Source: Pipra filicauda
Taxonomy: Eukaryota; Chordata; Aves; Passeriformes; Pipridae
Reading direction: 5' to 3'
DNA: 64,000 nucleotides
NCBI RefSeq assembly: GCF_003945595.2
Contig: NW_024103874.1
Location: 2,800,001-2,864,000 of the forward strand
Both the position numbers and the translations under genes were made by a program. Shown piece after piece: positions 61,901 to 64,000 of this stretch. Below the pieces are notes generated by a model. The model searched no databases, had not been told where the DNA came from, and saw nothing but the letters and a program-made list of their open reading frames with translations. Position 1 is the stretch's first letter. Every line of letters begins with the position of its first letter.

Positions 61901-64000
61901 CCGTGTTTCAACCTCCCATGTGACAGGCTCTCCTCTGGAGAGTCATCATCCTGTTTTGTGTGCAGTGTTGAGGAAAGCTGAGCCTACCCTGTATGGGAAG
62001 CAGGGCTGACACACTCAGAACTCTGCCTTCATCTCCAGCTGTCATTACACAGCTGTATTATCAGGCTGTGCTACAATCACACTTTGATTTCTCAGAGCAG
62101 GCACATCTTGCTGTTTTTCCTGTCATATTGCAGGAGATATCTGCTGGTTTGACCATCCCCATTAAGCAGATCCTTTATAGCCTGTGCATTGCCACAGTGC
62201 AAAGCAGTTTTGAGCTCCTACAAATAAAACAGTTTATCATAATTAACGGCACGATGGGACAGAGCTCCCTAAAGACAACTATAAATATTGCTTCCTTGCT
62301 GCTGACAGGCTGGCAATGAGGATTTGCCACTAGGCAAAGGAAACATCTATTTTTTACTACCTCAAGTAGCAGAGTGGGCTAATCAGAGTAGTAATTGCAA
62401 TGATCATACTCTTTACCACTTGACTGTGCAGAGAAATATGCAGTGACATCACTGGAGAGTGGTCTTTGCTGAGCAGGATCAGTGGTGATGCAGCAAGGAC
62501 TGGAATGTTAATAACTTGCAGTAAAATCAGCCATTTATGTTCTCATCAATCACCATCTCCACAGATAGAAATGCACTGAAAGAATTTCCATTGAAAGACT
62601 GGCTTTAATTAACTCCCACCCTCACTCAGCACAGCCTGATTCAAGATTCGAGCTGCTCTGAATGTGCTCCCCTGCGCCTGCAAAGTGGTTTGATTTAGCA
62701 CAGCTTGTCTCAGGTGGCTCCTGCAGACCAGCCTTTCCCAGCTGGGAGAGCCACGAGAAGGAATCAGAAGGGTCAGGAAGCTTTGAAAATCTGACTGTAA
62801 TGTAAATCAAAGGAACTCATGTTCGTCCACTCCCTTTACATCTTTCTGTTTCAAGGTCAAGGATTTTCTGTAAACTGTTGCAGACACACGCAGGGAAAAT
62901 GATGCCAACTCAGCCCTGTCCCAGGGCCACTTCAGCTCCCCCAGGGCAAACATAAAGAGTGCCCTGAAAAAGGCAAGGAGGGAAATGGCCAGTCTGGGCA
63001 ATCTCAGGTGCTCAGTCAGTATGTAGCACAATAACTATTGACAGTGTAAAAAAACCCAGACTAGATTTCTCTGGCTATCAGCACCTTCCTTTCCAGAGGA
63101 AACCCTGATGCCTCACTCCTACAGGATCAGGACGCAATGAAAATATCATCCAGTGTGCTCAGACTGAGAGATAGTTCCCCAAGTGGTGACTTTGAAAGAA
63201 TAAGGAATCTCATGACGCAGAATCATGAACTCAGCCCCAGACAACCAGGAAAATGGGCTGACAGGCAGCAAAAAGCTAAGCCTGCTCACAAACCACAGTT
63301 GTGTTGTACCTCCAAGGCAAAAAGTACTAAAAACCAAATAAAATCTTAAGAACAGAAAGCCATTGGCTCAAGATACATCATGTGTTCACTGATTCAGATC
63401 CTTTTCTTATTTTCATGTCACAACCCTTAATCCCTGGTGTCAAGAATCTCATCTAATTCTTTCAGCTCCTTGAATATATTCCCTCACATTGCCACGCAGG
63501 GGTGCAGGCTCATTACTTGCTACATGAACCTGCTCTGTTGGGTTTGTATTTCACTCCTGATTTTGTAATCCTTCAGATTAAGTCCTCTTATTGTCAGGCT
63601 CTTTTGGATCAACTTTATCAAGATTTTTATTTCTTCCTCGAGTTATTACTTTATTAAATTTAAATCTTTAATAAAGTCTCCTTTCCCCCATGACAATAAA
63701 CTTTGCATGAATAAAGTTTTCTCACAACTTTTGCAATTTTCCAAGACTTTATTTTCTCACTCAGACCTGATTTCTACATAAGGTACATTATTTCTTTAAT
63801 GTACAAGGGAAATAAAAAAAAAATCTACACTATGAGTTGTGGGTGAAATTCCCACCATGTTCTAGGATTTCCATGTGATACTGGCCTATTACTGGAAAAC
63901 CAGTACTGGATTAGAGGCAACTACATCTGTGGCAATGCCATTCCGGTTTTTATTGATTATATCCTCTTATATAAGCTCAAAGTTTCCCAGCTATGTTTTG

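Larger units (their letters stand above)
46583..64000. other. Intergenic desert to the right edge
   Basis: About 17.4 kb without a confident gene. It has a poly-T run near 46739-46753, a direct repeat at 48766-48808, a CTCF-like motif at 52900-52914, GC-richer patches near 52.5-52.9 and 61.4-61.9 kb, and a stretch at 62040-62330 that looks like a conserved non-coding element. The right edge cuts no visible gene. Confidence 0.5.

Overview
The window looks like nuclear DNA from a bird. The evidence is a CR1 LINE 3' end near 8.1-8.45 kb, a second CR1 fragment near 46.4 kb, an LTR of a very common avian endogenous retrovirus family near 29.2-29.8 kb, and a young betaretrovirus-like (class II, ERVK-type) provirus near 0.6-3.7 kb. 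A songbird or related neoavian is plausible, but the sequence does not prove it. There is no sign of bacterial or viral-genome organisation. Most listed open frames are chance frames in non-coding DNA.

Region 1 (1-6278, + strand) is the 3' end of a cadherin-superfamily gene. Five consecutive exons join in phase. They encode the end of a Cys-containing membrane-proximal segment, the transmembrane helix (split between two exons), and a cytoplasmic tail of about 150 residues. The tail ends in a catenin-binding-type motif (FLNTLGPGFSALEKICQKR) and then a stop. The tail is short, lacks desmoglein repeats, is spread over several small exons, and is followed by a gene desert. This fits cadherin-26 (CDH26) best, with a desmocollin-like gene as the alternative.

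Region 2 (576-3705) is a provirus inserted in sense orientation in the intron that splits the transmembrane helix. It has TG...CA LTRs, a perfect 6-bp target-site duplication, a Lys-type primer binding site, a leader splice donor, an intact 657-codon gag, no pol, a short env transmembrane tail, and a polypurine tract. It is therefore a non-autonomous, gag-only element. It makes up most of its host intron.

Region 3 (6279-64000) appears to be gene-poor, AT-rich intergenic DNA with few recognisable repeats. It begins with the probable 3'UTR. It contains two CR1 fragments, one LTR with an (AAT)n tract, a TA microsatellite, several short inverted and direct repeats, and several stretches that look like possible regulatory elements: a palindromic pair of SOX-type sites in a 12-bp-stem hairpin at 36.8 kb, a POU octamer region at 42.7 kb, and two CTCF-like motifs in convergent orientation at 37.7 and 52.9 kb. 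No tRNA, rRNA, CRISPR array or second confident protein-coding gene was seen.

Nothing seen amounts to a new biological system. The most notable item is the intact gag-only provirus sitting in sense orientation between the two halves of a cadherin membrane anchor.
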